A DNA stretch of 64,000 bases. Origin: Scleromitrula shiraiana. Taxonomy: Eukaryota > Ascomycota > Leotiomycetes > Helotiales > Sclerotiniaceae. The notes under the pieces are model-generated. The model worked only from the letters and a program-made list of their open reading frames with translations. It had not been told where the DNA came from and did no database searches. The stretch covers positions 372,001-436,000 of the forward strand of contig JABELC010000015.1 of assembly GCA_028455995.1 (NCBI GenBank). The letters run 5' to 3'. A program made the translations under genes and the position numbers. Of the stretch, positions 45,079 to 55,529 are shown piece after piece (position 1 is the first letter of the stretch; every line of letters starts with the position of its first letter).

Positions 45079-46809
45079 TTAAGACTCCTTTTCCTTTACC
45101 ATTTTACCAATATCCTTCCAAGTGGAAGCTCTCGCAGCCAAATACGTCTTACTCTGAATAGCCTTATAGATACCATAGAATCCACTAATGGGCCAAGTCT
45201 TCCTCACTCTCTGATACAGACTCAGATCCTGCTCGCCAGTTGGTTTCGGCGCGGCTTTAACTTTTTCATACACACTGGGTAGAGAGGTTGCTCCATACTT
45301 TTCTCTCAATCTATCATACCATTTCTTATCGTACATTTCCCAGAATTCGTTCTCGCTGTAGTAGGTTTGTGCGTATAACCATTTCATACCGCCTAACTCT
45401 TTCAGTTTGCGTTCGAGACTGGTGTTGGCTTTTACTAGATCGTTTTCTTTGCCGTAACCCCAGAGCCCGATGTTGAGTAATGGTTTTAAAGTCTTACCAT
45501 CCGCTTCGTAGTCAACGGAGTAAGGATGCATAGTAGGCAACGAACTTTGTTTCAAAGGACACAACCATAAAGGATAGATACCAAAATATTCATCTGTATA
45601 ATCGACGAATTTGGTGGCGGTTGAATATGGCAAGGCCAGATCTTGAACGATATAATTGGGTGGCATACCGGCAGCATGGAGAGCAGTATACATCATGCGA
45701 GTATGTAAGAAGTCATCCAGGAACCAACGAGTAAATTTGTTGAATGGTGTTGCAAAGTATTTGAATGCTGAAGCACCGACCCAGAAACCACCACGGTCAT
45801 ATCGAAATAAATATTCTGCGAGGGGTATGGCGAATTTTGGTGGAGAACTGGAATTCTCGATATTTGACTCGACATGCATATAAAACCAAGGGTCCCAAGG
45901 ATGACTGAAGCGTTGCACCGGAGCATCAGCCACTGGTGAGTCTGTCAAATGACCGGTAATAATAGCACCTTTCTGCTTCGAGAACATAATTCCATCAACA
46001 TAATCAATACTTGGATCTGCCGTCACTTCCTCAATCTTCTTGATTGCTTCAGGCATGCTAGATACCGGATGATATGTAGTTTCAACATATTTCCTAGCCT
46101 TCTGAAGTTGCAGCTCCACCAATGTCGTGACACCCATACTTCCAACCGCACCAGCCGCGCCATGGAAAAGATCAGGTCTCTCAGTATCAGAGCAGGTAAC
46201 AACCTGACCATCCGCGAGAACCATCTCTACTTGTTCAATTGTCTTGTTGAAAAATCCATGCTTGAATGAACTGCTTTCTCCAGATGTGCCTGCATATCCA
46301 CCTCCCACGGTAATGCCAGGAAATTCCATCACAACTGGTGGTACGAGGCCATATTTCAACGTCTCCTCTACCAGTCTATCCATTGGCACATTGGGTTCCA
46401 CCAACGCTGTCTGAGTTGTAGTATTGACCTCCAGCACACGAGATAACCCTCCAATATTTATTATATTCTTTCCCTTCGCGTTGTTCCTTGTGCTATTGGT
46501 CGAGCCATGGTTGATTCGGAATTTCTCTTTTCGCTCGTAAAATCGTCGAACATCGGCAGAAATTTGTTCAACTGCTGTATTGTGGGAATTCATGGCAGAC
46601 GACGAGGAGGCAAGGTGGAAGATATTCCGTAAGCGTGTCATCTTTTGTTGTCGGCTTATTCGCTCTCGATGGTATCCCGAACGATTTTGTAGAGTTGTTG
46701 ATATTGGACGTCGTTGCGCAGGTACCTTCGCCAATGATGTTATTCTTGGATTACATCTTACAGTACGTAAGACGGCAGTATCTGTTACTGCTCGTATTAC
46801 GAGATGCAT
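45079..46809 (-). CDS. Delta(24)-sterol reductase-like FAD oxidoreductase (DHCR24/Diminuto family)
   Basis: Single-exon gene of 576 residues. The N-terminal ~65 residues are rich in Arg/Ser/Thr and lack acids, like a mitochondrial presequence or basic anchor. The FAD_binding_4 domain (~85-270) shows NIGGLSRVLEVNTTTQTALV, VVMEFPGITVGGGYAGTSGESSSFKHGFF and FHGAAGAVGSMGVTTLVEL, the hallmark of the DHCR24 subgroup. The C-terminal half keeps family blocks: DGIMF, the aromatic HPWDPWFYMHV, and a C-terminal region with YSENEFWEMYDKKWYDRLR. Family enzymes reduce the C24 double bond of sterol side chains with NADPH. Ergosterol synthesis does not need that step, so the fungal substrate is uncertain. 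Length is 60 residues over animal DHCR24 because of the N-terminal extension. Confidence 0.88.
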   Translation of the reverse strand: MHLVIRAVTDTAVLRTVRCNPRITSLAKVPAQRRPISTTLQNRSGYHRERISRQQKMTRLRNIFHLASSSSAMNSHNTAVEQISADVRRFYERKEKFRINHGSTNSTRNNAKGKNIINIGGLSRVLEVNTTTQTALVEPNVPMDRLVEETLKYGLVPPVVMEFPGITVGGGYAGTSGESSSFKHGFFNKTIEQVEMVLADGQVVTCSDTERPDLFHGAAGAVGSMGVTTLVELQLQKARKYVETTYHPVSSMPEAIKKIEEVTADPSIDYVDGIMFSKQKGAIITGHLTDSPVADAPVQRFSHPWDPWFYMHVESNIENSSSPPKFAIPLAEYLFRYDRGGFWVGASAFKYFATPFNKFTRWFLDDFLHTRMMYTALHAAGMPPNYIVQDLALPYSTATKFVDYTDEYFGIYPLWLCPLKQSSLPTMHPYSVDYEADGKTLKPLLNIGLWGYGKENDLVKANTSLERKLKELGGMKWLYAQTYYSENEFWEMYDKKWYDRLREKYGATSLPSVYEKVKAAPKPTGEQDLSLYQRVRKTWPISGFYGIYKAIQSKTYLAARASTWKDIGKMVKEKES

Positions 46810-48053
46810 CCTCTTATTAAACTTTTATTGGGGTTCACACCTGGGGTAGTGAATTGCGGAGGCAGGAGCTTGTTTGCACGCACCAGAAATTCTCTTAAGA
46901 AGCAACATCGTGAACTAGCTATTGGAGACAGTGCGGGGTCTCAGCAGATGAAGGCCTAAAAGATTCACAAGAGAAAAAATTGGTGACAGCAATCATCTTC
47001 CAATTGTAAACAATCTCATCGAGTGATGAATGTTACATTTTAAATAAATAATAGGTAATAATCCTATAGTGCTCGATATAATATTGTTTTGTTGTGGTGA
47101 AATGGTAATGCCTAGACCAGGGTGGTGATTACCAGCGCTATCAATTATCTCATCAATTTGCCGTCAATGCTCCCCCTTAAAGTAGTCTTAAAGTCTTACC
47201 ACCGAAAATTCGAATCACTGACAATGGCCATTATTAGTGAGGATATATATTCATATACTCTCGTTGGCCAATGATATATGTTGTTGTATTCTGTTATGAT
47301 CTTTATGAGCAAACCAGCATCTACAAGTCCAATGGCAATCTAGCGACAAGATCTTGCTGGCCGAATCAGTCTTCTTAGCAAGAACAAATCCAATAGAAGA
47401 TTCTTTGTTACTATTTCTCTAGGGAAAATATCTATCTACTCCGAGTTCTATGTTTTAGTGGTAGAAGAAATTAGACATTGACCCTCAGGAAGTGATGTTG
47501 AAGAAGCCAATAAGGAGAACATTCGCACATTTAGCGAATTATGCACCAGACGCGAACATAGAAGCGTTTCTAGAAATGCTGATTGTTGTCCTTATCAGAA
47601 GAGGCATGTTTCTCCATACTCAGTCTATATCAATACCAAACAGTAGAAACCTTTTTTGCTAATTGGTAAAGAATCTGGATCATACAAATCAGCTTGCGGA
47701 GTTATATCAACGTCATTTGGAAATCTCTTGAGTTTTTCTAGCCAGCTATATACCTATATATGCTTCCGGGACAGGAACTATTGGAAATTGAAATCATACT
47801 GTACTCGATATGACAAACCAAAAGTCCAAAACCGAAAATGGAAAAGTAAAGTCTAATGATTGTACCATCTGATCTCGCTACCTTGTTATTGATATGACAT
47901 ATGCATGTGACTTGACTACCTACAATGATATCCCATTACATTTCCATCCATTCCATTGCATCCCAATCTAGGACATTGCGACCCAGCCCAACCAATCCCA
48001 AAAAGCAAACCAACAACGCCTACACAACCCTCACATCATAACCCCCCTAAGAT
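46810..48053. other. Intergenic
   Basis: 1.2 kb with no supportable gene. A 66-codon plus frame (47656-47856) has no features. Confidence 0.5.
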
Positions 48054-51000
48054 TCAAAACCACTTCCCCGTAATTCCCCCAAGCAACATATTCCTCTTCT
48101 GCTTCCCCACAAACTTATTAACATCATCCGCCCACCCCGCACTATTCTCCTGCACCTTATCCATACTATCCCCCATAATATTGAGTTTCTCCGTCCGCTC
48201 ATTAAGCTGCCTCGTCATATAATCGCCCCAGCCTTCTTGTTGCTGGCCACTCGCACTCCCACTAGCTCCAGCCCCACCACTGCTCTCTCCTCTGGCGAGG
48301 CGGCCCTCCTCCCTACTAGCATCCAACATTCTCTTGCTAGGCGGTCTATCGGACCCTCCAATCAAAAGATCCAAGTCGGTGGGACTAACATACTGCGTCC
48401 CGCTGATCCACTGCAAATTCGAGATCGTCGGTCGCGGCGGAATGATGGCGTTAGGATTCCAAAGTTTATCTTGGCTCCTACTCATCAGCTGTTGATTCGT
48501 GCCCCAAACATTCAAGATAGCGATTTCCGACGGCCCAGTCCATCCCAGTATATCACCAGCGGGCGTAACGATGGAATTTGTCGAGCGCGTTTTATCGAGC
48601 ATGTCGAGTTTGAAGAGGCCGATTTCTTTGAGGGAGGGGAGGGAGTAGGCGCGTGCGGTGGAGTCGCCGAAGAGACAGATTAGCGCGGTACTGTGGAGTT
48701 CGAAGGTGCTTACGCTGGCGGAGTCGCAGAAGACGTCGTCCCAGGTTTTGTGGGCGCCTTTTGCGGTGGCAGGTTTGAAGATTCGGGCTTCGGTTTGGGT
48801 TACTTGGGAGGGGGGTTGTTAGTTCCCGGTGCGTGTTTCGGGAGAGGAGAGGAGAGATTGTACTAACCGACTACGAGAACACCATGAGTTTGTTGACCTG
48901 TTCGAAGGGCTGCTACGGCTTGTCCCGTTGCTGATGCAAGTTTTCCTGTCTCGGCCACAATGGGAGTGATCGAGATAACCTTATCGGAACAAGCTGTTAA
49001 TCCAACAAACTGAGCCGTATAGCCACCATTTTGTTGCGGAAGAATCTTAAATGTGGCGACTTTGCCCATATTCGTACCAACAAAACAAGCAATGCTAGAA
49101 TACTTATCTTCTTCTAAAGTCATGACACCAAACTCAATACAAACAGGCCATTCAGCTCTTGCGGAAGTTTGATTATTTCCTTTCTTTAAGAAACTGCTCC
49201 TCTTATCTGGTTTGATGAAGTCTGTCATGGAAGCAGTGAAGATAACAGAAGGACCTCGGAGATCCAGAATTGAGAATACCCCTCCCTCAGAACCAACACC
49301 AACAAATCCAACATCTGACATTCTTATGGCACTAATGGGTCCCTTTGCCATATCGTAAAGAATGAAAGGTTGAAGACCTTCTTTTAAAGACGGTTCAGCA
49401 CGTATGGAGATATCCGTAATACCGCCTCGTTGGGTTTCATTAGGTGGTTGCTCACTACCATAAGCTCTGTTATTGCCCCATCTATAAATCACAGCTTCAC
49501 CAGCTGTGGTACCAACACATAATTCTCCAGTAGCCGAAGCCATATTGAGACAAGAGATATTAACATCTTCGTAACGGGCAACAGCTCGTGCAATATCGAC
49601 TTGCAATGCGTTGGAATTTTCGAGTTCATCTCCATGCCCTGCGTCCCAAATACGAACAGTTCCATCACCATGAGCTGTTTGGATGATGTTTCGTGCTTCA
49701 TATCTTCTCAAAGGTTTAAGACCTTCTGCACCACCCTTCAAGAGCTGAGGACCTTGTGCACGCGTTTCTGTCATACCGAGCCATCTGCCGCGGTCAACAG
49801 CGGACACCGACATTGAGATAACGAAAGGATGAACGAATGAAAGAGAGGGATGGAGTTGATTGGTAGGTGAAATAGGATGACCAGAAGGAAAGCTCAATGT
49901 TATGAGCTCGCCGGATGTAAGAAGAGCAATAATAGCAATGGGATCTTGAGCCCCAGCAAAATGAGGTGAAGTACGAGGAATCAAACAGAAATCGGCGATT
50001 TCAGCTCCAGGGGGAATTGGAAGGAAATGCGAACGTTTAGCCTCGAAGTGATCAGTCAAGATTTGCCAAGTCGAAGTTTGATAGACCGGAGTTACGCCCA
50101 GGTCCATGAAAGTTATACCTTTCGTAGGAATTGTGGTTGGTAATCCTCCAGCAATAAGTAAACCAGTATCATCCGGATTCTCCTTGCAACACCATGCTAT
50201 CTTTCTGTAGTCCTCCTTTAATGATAATGTTCCAGGTGCACTCTGTGCATGGGTACCAGGTTCATTCACATGTGTATCTGTCAAAGTCCTAGCCATAATA
50301 AGACGACCATCCTTTGGATCCCAGAAGACAAGACTTGAATCATCGTAGGCTGTAGCAATGAAGGTTCCTGTAGGGTGCCATAACGCATGTGTAAGGCGTG
50401 GCTGTCTAGGAGCATTCTTCTGCATCGGATTTCCATCTCCGCCAGGAGCTCCTACCGGAATCTCATAATGAAAGTATTTCGTTGGCGCATTCTGCTTGAA
50501 CGAGTATATGACGGCACCTTCGGTATATCCTATCAACAGCTTTCCAATATCTCTAGGATGTAACTGTAGAGAAACACAAGACAATAATCTCGACCTCGGA
50601 TTCTTCTCGCGCCAGAAATTCGGAAGTCGTAAAGGCGCAAGTTTCTCCCTGTCTAAATCATAGCAAATAACATCTCCACTTTGTAATCCGATAAAACACC
50701 AATCCAACATAGGATCAGTAACAATAACAGTAACTACTCCCGGCGGAGAGTAAGCCGCCAACTTCTGCGTTGTCGCGATATCCCATATTATAACTTCATT
50801 CTTCGAATCGACACTAATAAGTTTCTCGGCGCAAAACTGCAACGTCTTTACTGATGCTCGGCGGGGTAAGGTAAGCTTGGCTTGTACTCTTTTCTGACCG
50901 AAGATATAAATTTGGCCGCTTCCAAATGTCGTTTCGTTCGTTCCTATTGCAAGTAAAGATTGTACTGGATCGTATGCAAGTGATCTGAAATATGGAAATG

Positions 51001-51168
51001 TTAGTAAGACTACTACTATTTATTGAGACTCTTGAGGTTTCGAAAATACCCTATTTGAGAGTTGATACCAAAGCGATCAAGATCATCTGGTGCAAATAAA
51101 CCTGGAAGAATACCAGCTGATAGATCATTCTGAATACCAGCTTGCTTTCCACGTAGAAAGCTTGCCAT
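48054..51168 (-). CDS. Lethal giant larvae/Sro7-type (tomosyn-like) WD40 protein
   Basis: Exocytosis regulator that binds plasma-membrane SNAREs and Rab/exocyst parts in polarised growth. Exons are 51050-51168, 48868-50984 and 48054-48802 (994 aa, phases agree). It starts MASFLRGKQAGIQNDLSAGI, the usual Lgl N-terminus, before two stacked beta-propellers with WD-like blades (NEVIIWDIATTQ, GLQSGDVICYDLD, SLVFWDPKDG, GTVRIWDAGHG). The Lgl C-terminal domain follows (~500-760). The last ~60 residues (YMTRQLNERTEKLNIMGDSM) form an R-SNARE-like amphipathic helix typical of tomosyn/Sro7, and the end GGITGKWF is not a membrane anchor. A Ser/Gly linker at ~890-925 precedes it. Length agrees with fungal members (about 950-1050). 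Confidence 0.93.
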
Positions 51169-51698
51169 ATTGATTTGGCAAAATGTTGTTGTAGAATGAA
51201 AGTGTTGTAGAGATTGTGGTTGTTGGTTGATTCGGTGGGATGCTTTGTATCCTACCTACATTGAAATTGCTGCTTTATGAACTGCGTCATCTTGGCAACA
51301 CTCAAGGGTTTCTACAAGAATATTGAATTTTACTCGTATTATACAAGAAGAAAACATTGAACTACATCGCATCGCAAGCTACCGGTACTGAGTTGATATT
51401 GTCTATTTATTTTTTTTAGATTTAATTTATATGGGCTTGAAGTTTTTCATACTAATCAACTGAACCCTTAAGCCCTTTAAAAGTAACTAATTAAGCCCTA
51501 CATTAACTTAGAAAGTAGCCATGAAATTTAAATAATCTTATACATTATCCTACGAGGTCCGAGTTATCTAGAACCTGACGAAAAACTACAATAGTAGTTT
51601 ATGTAAAATGATACAATTTATTACTATTACTCTTGAAGAGTTATCCAAGTTTCTTCCTTTTCTTCCTTTTCTTCCTGTCAAAAGCTACATCTCCCCAT
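51169..51698. other. Intergenic
   Basis: Promoter side of the Lgl gene and 3' flank of the CxxC protein gene. TTCCTTTTC repeats occur near 51653-51675. No gene is seen. Confidence 0.5.
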
Positions 51699-52172
51699 TC
51701 AATCCTCCACTAGGTCAAGCCTTCCAAAGTTCAATTCCTCCATGATAGCTTGTACATCCCTCACACTCTTCATAGTCGAGGTTGACGGTTGACCCTTTTC
51801 CCAACCCCATATCTCCCAATATTCATGCCAGGCACTTCGTACATTTGCATCTCGTTGATATATTCTTTTGGCCCATTTCTTCTTTAGGATCGGTAATTCC
51901 AACTCCAATTCTTCCCGTCTTACCCCTTCTCTAATGAGATCTTGTGTTAAATCAATCTGTTTCTTGACTTGCGCAACGGGATTTATATAATATGGAGGTG
52001 GAAATATTGCATCCGCAGCTCGTTTTTCTGCTGCCAATCGATCGCATTCTTTGCAACGTGGTAATAAGCGATTGCATTCAAGGGAGGCTCTGATGCGAGG
52101 GAATTTAAGAGCGATAGATGTAAATGAAGGAGGGGTTCGAAGAGGACGATCGCAAGCTGGACATGCAGACAT
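51699..52172 (-). CDS. Hypothetical protein with two CxxC pairs (157 aa)
   Basis: Single-exon ORF from ATG 52172. CPAC at residues 4-7 and CKEC at ~40-43 could bind one zinc ion. A charged, probably helical region follows (VKKQIDLTQDLIREGVRREE), then a Trp-rich segment (WHEYWEIWGWEKG) and an acidic end. No signal peptide or membrane segment. I do not recognise the family. The metal site and the well-formed composition make a real gene likely. Confidence 0.65.
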   Translation of the reverse strand: MSACPACDRPLRTPPSFTSIALKFPRIRASLECNRLLPRCKECDRLAAEKRAADAIFPPPYYINPVAQVKKQIDLTQDLIREGVRREELELELPILKKKWAKRIYQRDANVRSAWHEYWEIWGWEKGQPSTSTMKSVRDVQAIMEELNFGRLDLVED

Positions 52173-53394
52173 ATTGTTTTGATTGAACGATTGAAATCGC
52201 AGATGAGAGAATACCTGTGGATAAGTGATGCAAGATGTTTGTAGTTGATAGCAAGTATTGTAGATGCAAAATGAGATAATACTTATGGAATAAAGGCGTT
52301 GTTATTTTCTTTCTTCACTCAGTGAGATCGGGATCAATTTGATTCTCATATATAGAGCCTCTTTGCTTAACAAAGGAATTAACTTCCAATGTAAGCATAC
52401 AAAAGGATGAACCCAATTGTGTGTTGGAGTAAAACGCCAAATTCAAATTCTGCAAACATCTTTTGTTCACTCCGAAAACAAAAATTGTATAGCAATAGAA
52501 AATTAATCAATCTTCATTACCTACCAAAACATTAATCCAGTCTATCATTTAGGAAGATATCCAAAAGTAATAGTAATTGAGATAGTAATTGAAGCCGGAA
52601 GAATATCCATGGGAAGAAGGTAGATCAAATGGTCAATCAATATACATCAAAATAATGCATGTTGTAGTAGGATAGGATGTCTCGTCATATATATTTCTCC
52701 ATGACCCAACGCATTCTCATGCCACAGGATAGAGGGTAAGACAACGAAAAAATTCTCTTCTATCCTTCAATTTCCCCTCCAAGACCCGTCATTGATTAAG
52801 ACAAAAGGCCAGAGTGAATATGAAGGAATTCAGTTTTTATAAAGAGAAAAAAAAAAAAAAAAAAAAAAAAGAAAAAAAAGAAAAAAAAGAAGGAGAAGAG
52901 TAGATATGAAATTTCGAAATAATAGAGACTTTTTTCGGAATCATGTGGCTTAAGCGAGGTTGAGGCTGAACTATTACATTTTAGGGTTAAGTTGCATAAA
53001 ACTTATGGGTCTACGATTGTGTTCAATTTATGCGGTCATAAATTTTAATTCACTTGCATAAATCACCATTGTACTCAATTATTTAAGTGAATGAATAAAT
53101 AATGAAAATCAATTAAATTATTACGTGGGGTAATACTTATTATTATTAGCTCATCAACTACTCCCACTTGTAGAATTTCTACTGCCCCTCATTTTTTTTA
53201 ATACATCAATTCTGAATGGTTAAGAAATTCAACCCTGACATTTGAACTCCTGTCTGTATCAAGTCTTGATTCTGAATACAACTCTGACTCTGACAACGAT
53301 AAATAAATATAATTCTAGTATACCTTTTGGTCAAATACTTTGCCGATTTTCTCAACAAACAACAATACCAACTTAACAATCAAATACTTACAAT
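52173..53394. other. Intergenic with A-rich tract
   Basis: No gene. A tract of about 24 A followed by GAAAAAAA repeats lies at 52846-52890. The right end carries the PP28 promoter and leader. Confidence 0.5.
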
Positions 53395-54289
53395 ATGGCA
53401 AGAGGTGGTTCAACTGCAGCCGCCGGACGTGGCAGAGGTGGTAAATTTAAGAAATTCTCACGAGGTGGTAAGTAACACCATAAACCATATATAGAATGTA
53501 CCAGCAAACAGCAACCCTAACAATCATGCAGGTGGCAAGCATTTCTCGCGCGATCTCCGACCCCTCGACGCCGAAGGAAATGAAATCCGCGAAAAAGACC
53601 CCAACGACTCATCCGAAGAAGAAGAAGAATCATCCGAGGAAGAATCCTCCGAGGAAGAAGAGGAAGAAAAGCCCGCCATGACCAGAGAAGAACGACGTGC
53701 CGCTGCCAAAGCCAGAAAAGAAGCCGCGATCGCCAAAAAGAACAAAAAGGTTGCTCAACCCGGTGATTTACCAACCGATAGTGAAGAGGAAGAAAGCGAA
53801 GATGATATGCCCGTTAACCCAAATCATAGCAAGGCGGCTAGAAATCAAGCAAAGGCTGCTCCTAAGGCTTTAGATGAGGTTACGGAGGAAGTGGAGAAAT
53901 TGAGTGTGGAGAAGTCGCCGACGGAATTGAGTCGTAAGGAGAGGGAGGCGTTGGAGGCGCAGAAGAAGAAGGAGGCTTATCTGAGGAGACATTTGGCGAT
54001 GGAGACGGATGAGGCAAAGGCGGATTTGAAGAGGTTAGCCTCGGTTCGAGCTGAGAGAAAGTTGGCTGCTGAGAGAAAGGCTGTAAGTTTATTCCATCCC
54101 TCTTATCATTTTATTGTGCTGCGCTGGCATTATGTGCTTGAATATAATACTAATATATCACTTTTATAGGCCGAAGAAGAAGAGAGAAAAGAACAGGAGA
54201 AACTCAAGGCAGACCAACTCGCTCGTGAACAACAGAGAAGAGAAGCTGCCATGGGACCAGCAGCTAAAGGAAAGAAAGGGAAGAAATAA
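53395..54289 (+). CDS. PP28/PDAP1-family casein kinase substrate phosphoprotein
   Basis: Conserved small acidic/basic phosphoprotein. Exons are 53395-53467, 53532-54082 and 54170-54289 (247 aa). Both introns have GTAAGT donors, and the second has an ATACTAAT branch. It starts MARGGSTAAAGRGRGGKFKK, continues FSRDLRPLD, and then has Ser-Glu clusters (SSEEEEESSEEES), classic casein-kinase-2 sites. The family core is PNPNHSKA-like (NPNHSKAARNQAKA), followed by LSRKEREALEAQKKKEAYLR. The C-terminus is a Lys/Glu helix ending GKKGKK. The order and motifs match the 28-kDa heat- and acid-stable phosphoprotein family. Its molecular role is poorly defined; links to translation or growth-factor signalling come from animals only. 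Confidence 0.92.
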
Positions 54290-54713
54290 ATAGACAATGT
54301 CTTTTTCCTTTCTCTGTCTCATTGGTTGTTGATAATCTTTCTCGTAGTAGATATTCCTCATCAATATGTCTTTTTGATTTTTTCCATACTTCTATCTCAA
54401 GATGTTTTTATGAATCTGATGCACGATGGATGGATATCCAGAAATTTGAATACATGATTCTCAATACCTCCGATTTCCTTTTCATGTTTGATAGTGTGAT
54501 TTCCTATGATATTTGAACGAATAAATATAACACCTCTATCTTATCTATACAATACATGCAGTATGAAAAAATCCTTATTCCATATCCCATATCCCATATC
54601 CCATATCTACAATCAAATATCATACAAATTCCTTACTTCTTTTCTTAACCATGAGATCTGTGATGATTACCCGATATTATTACCATTAATACATTCATTC
54701 CTTTATCTGTCTT

Positions 54714-54777
<64 letters not shown>

Positions 54778-54810
54778 ATCCGATCTCTAACCATTTCCCA
54801 TCTCATCCCT
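54290..54810. other. Intergenic, 3' flank of PP28
   Basis: Holds the long CAT microsatellite and a CATATCC triplet repeat at about 54580-54606. No gene. Confidence 0.5.
54716..54777. repeat. (CAT)n microsatellite, about 20 units
   Basis: An uninterrupted CAT/ATC run of about 60 bases in non-coding DNA between two convergent genes. It would be highly polymorphic. Confidence 0.95.
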
Positions 54811-55529
54811 TCATTTCCATCTCCATAAATACATAATCCTACAGCTTACTGAAGTGAGTCTCGGTCGGCATTGAGATCCTTCACTCATATTGTTAGCTTA
54901 GAATGAGATATTTTGAACTGCATTTGCTTACTCTGATAGCTTACCATATAGCAGAATCAATCTTAGTAGTGCCCTCTCGAACCACTTCTCTCCTCAATAA
55001 AGGAACTCCATCCTTTCCAACATCGAACACAGAATAATGTGAATTATGAGATCTATCCGTTTTATCGTACTGAGGGAATAGATCGGGTTTGAGAAGACTT
55101 CCATCACTTGTTACCACACTTTCCAGTAATCGATTTCCAGTAATCGATTTCCAGTAATCGATTTCCAGATTCCGTGAACCTATAAGTTCTCAAATGTTGT
55201 CGTAAATCCTCGTGATCATATTGGATCAAGGCAAGAGGTGTCTGAACATATAAATCGTCATCATCATCGCTATCATCACTGTCACCAGTCAAGGCCGAAG
55301 AATGAAGAGTATAAGGTTGAGTATCCGGAAATTCTGGAAGTTCCGGAAGACTATCCTCTTCTTTTGTTGAACGTCTCCGACGGGCAAATGTTCGACTTGG
55401 CGGACTATTAGGTACTGTGTTTGCAAGATTGTTAGATAAAGCTTCATGAACCAGTCTGAAGGCCTCGAGATATGCTTGGTGTTGTTCTTCCAGTCGTTTC
55501 AACAATTCTTCGGGATTCGGGCCAGCCAT
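54811..55529 (-). pseudogene. Fragment of a fungal repeat-family protein, frameshifted by a 14-bp repeat
   Basis: ATG 55529 opens MAGPNPEELLKRLEEQHQAY. Then come a basic/Ser region, an Asp/Ser acidic stretch (GDSDDSDDDDD), a VQTPLALI block and DHEDLRQHLRTYRF. At 55125-55166 a 14-bp unit is present three times, shifting the frame and giving a stop soon after. In the frame that one copy (or four) would keep, coding continues through LLKPDLFPQYDKTDRSHNSH and REVVREGTTKIDSAIW to a splice donor at about 54945. This matches the N-terminal section of a large multicopy fungal family as I remember it. The rest of that family's length is missing. Whether the gene is alive at another repeat number is open. 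Confidence 0.65.
55125..55166 (-). repeat. 14-bp tandem repeat, three copies, in a coding frame
   Basis: Three exact copies of AGTAATCGATTTCC (plus strand). Two extra units add 28 bases, which is one base out of frame. Confidence 0.95.
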
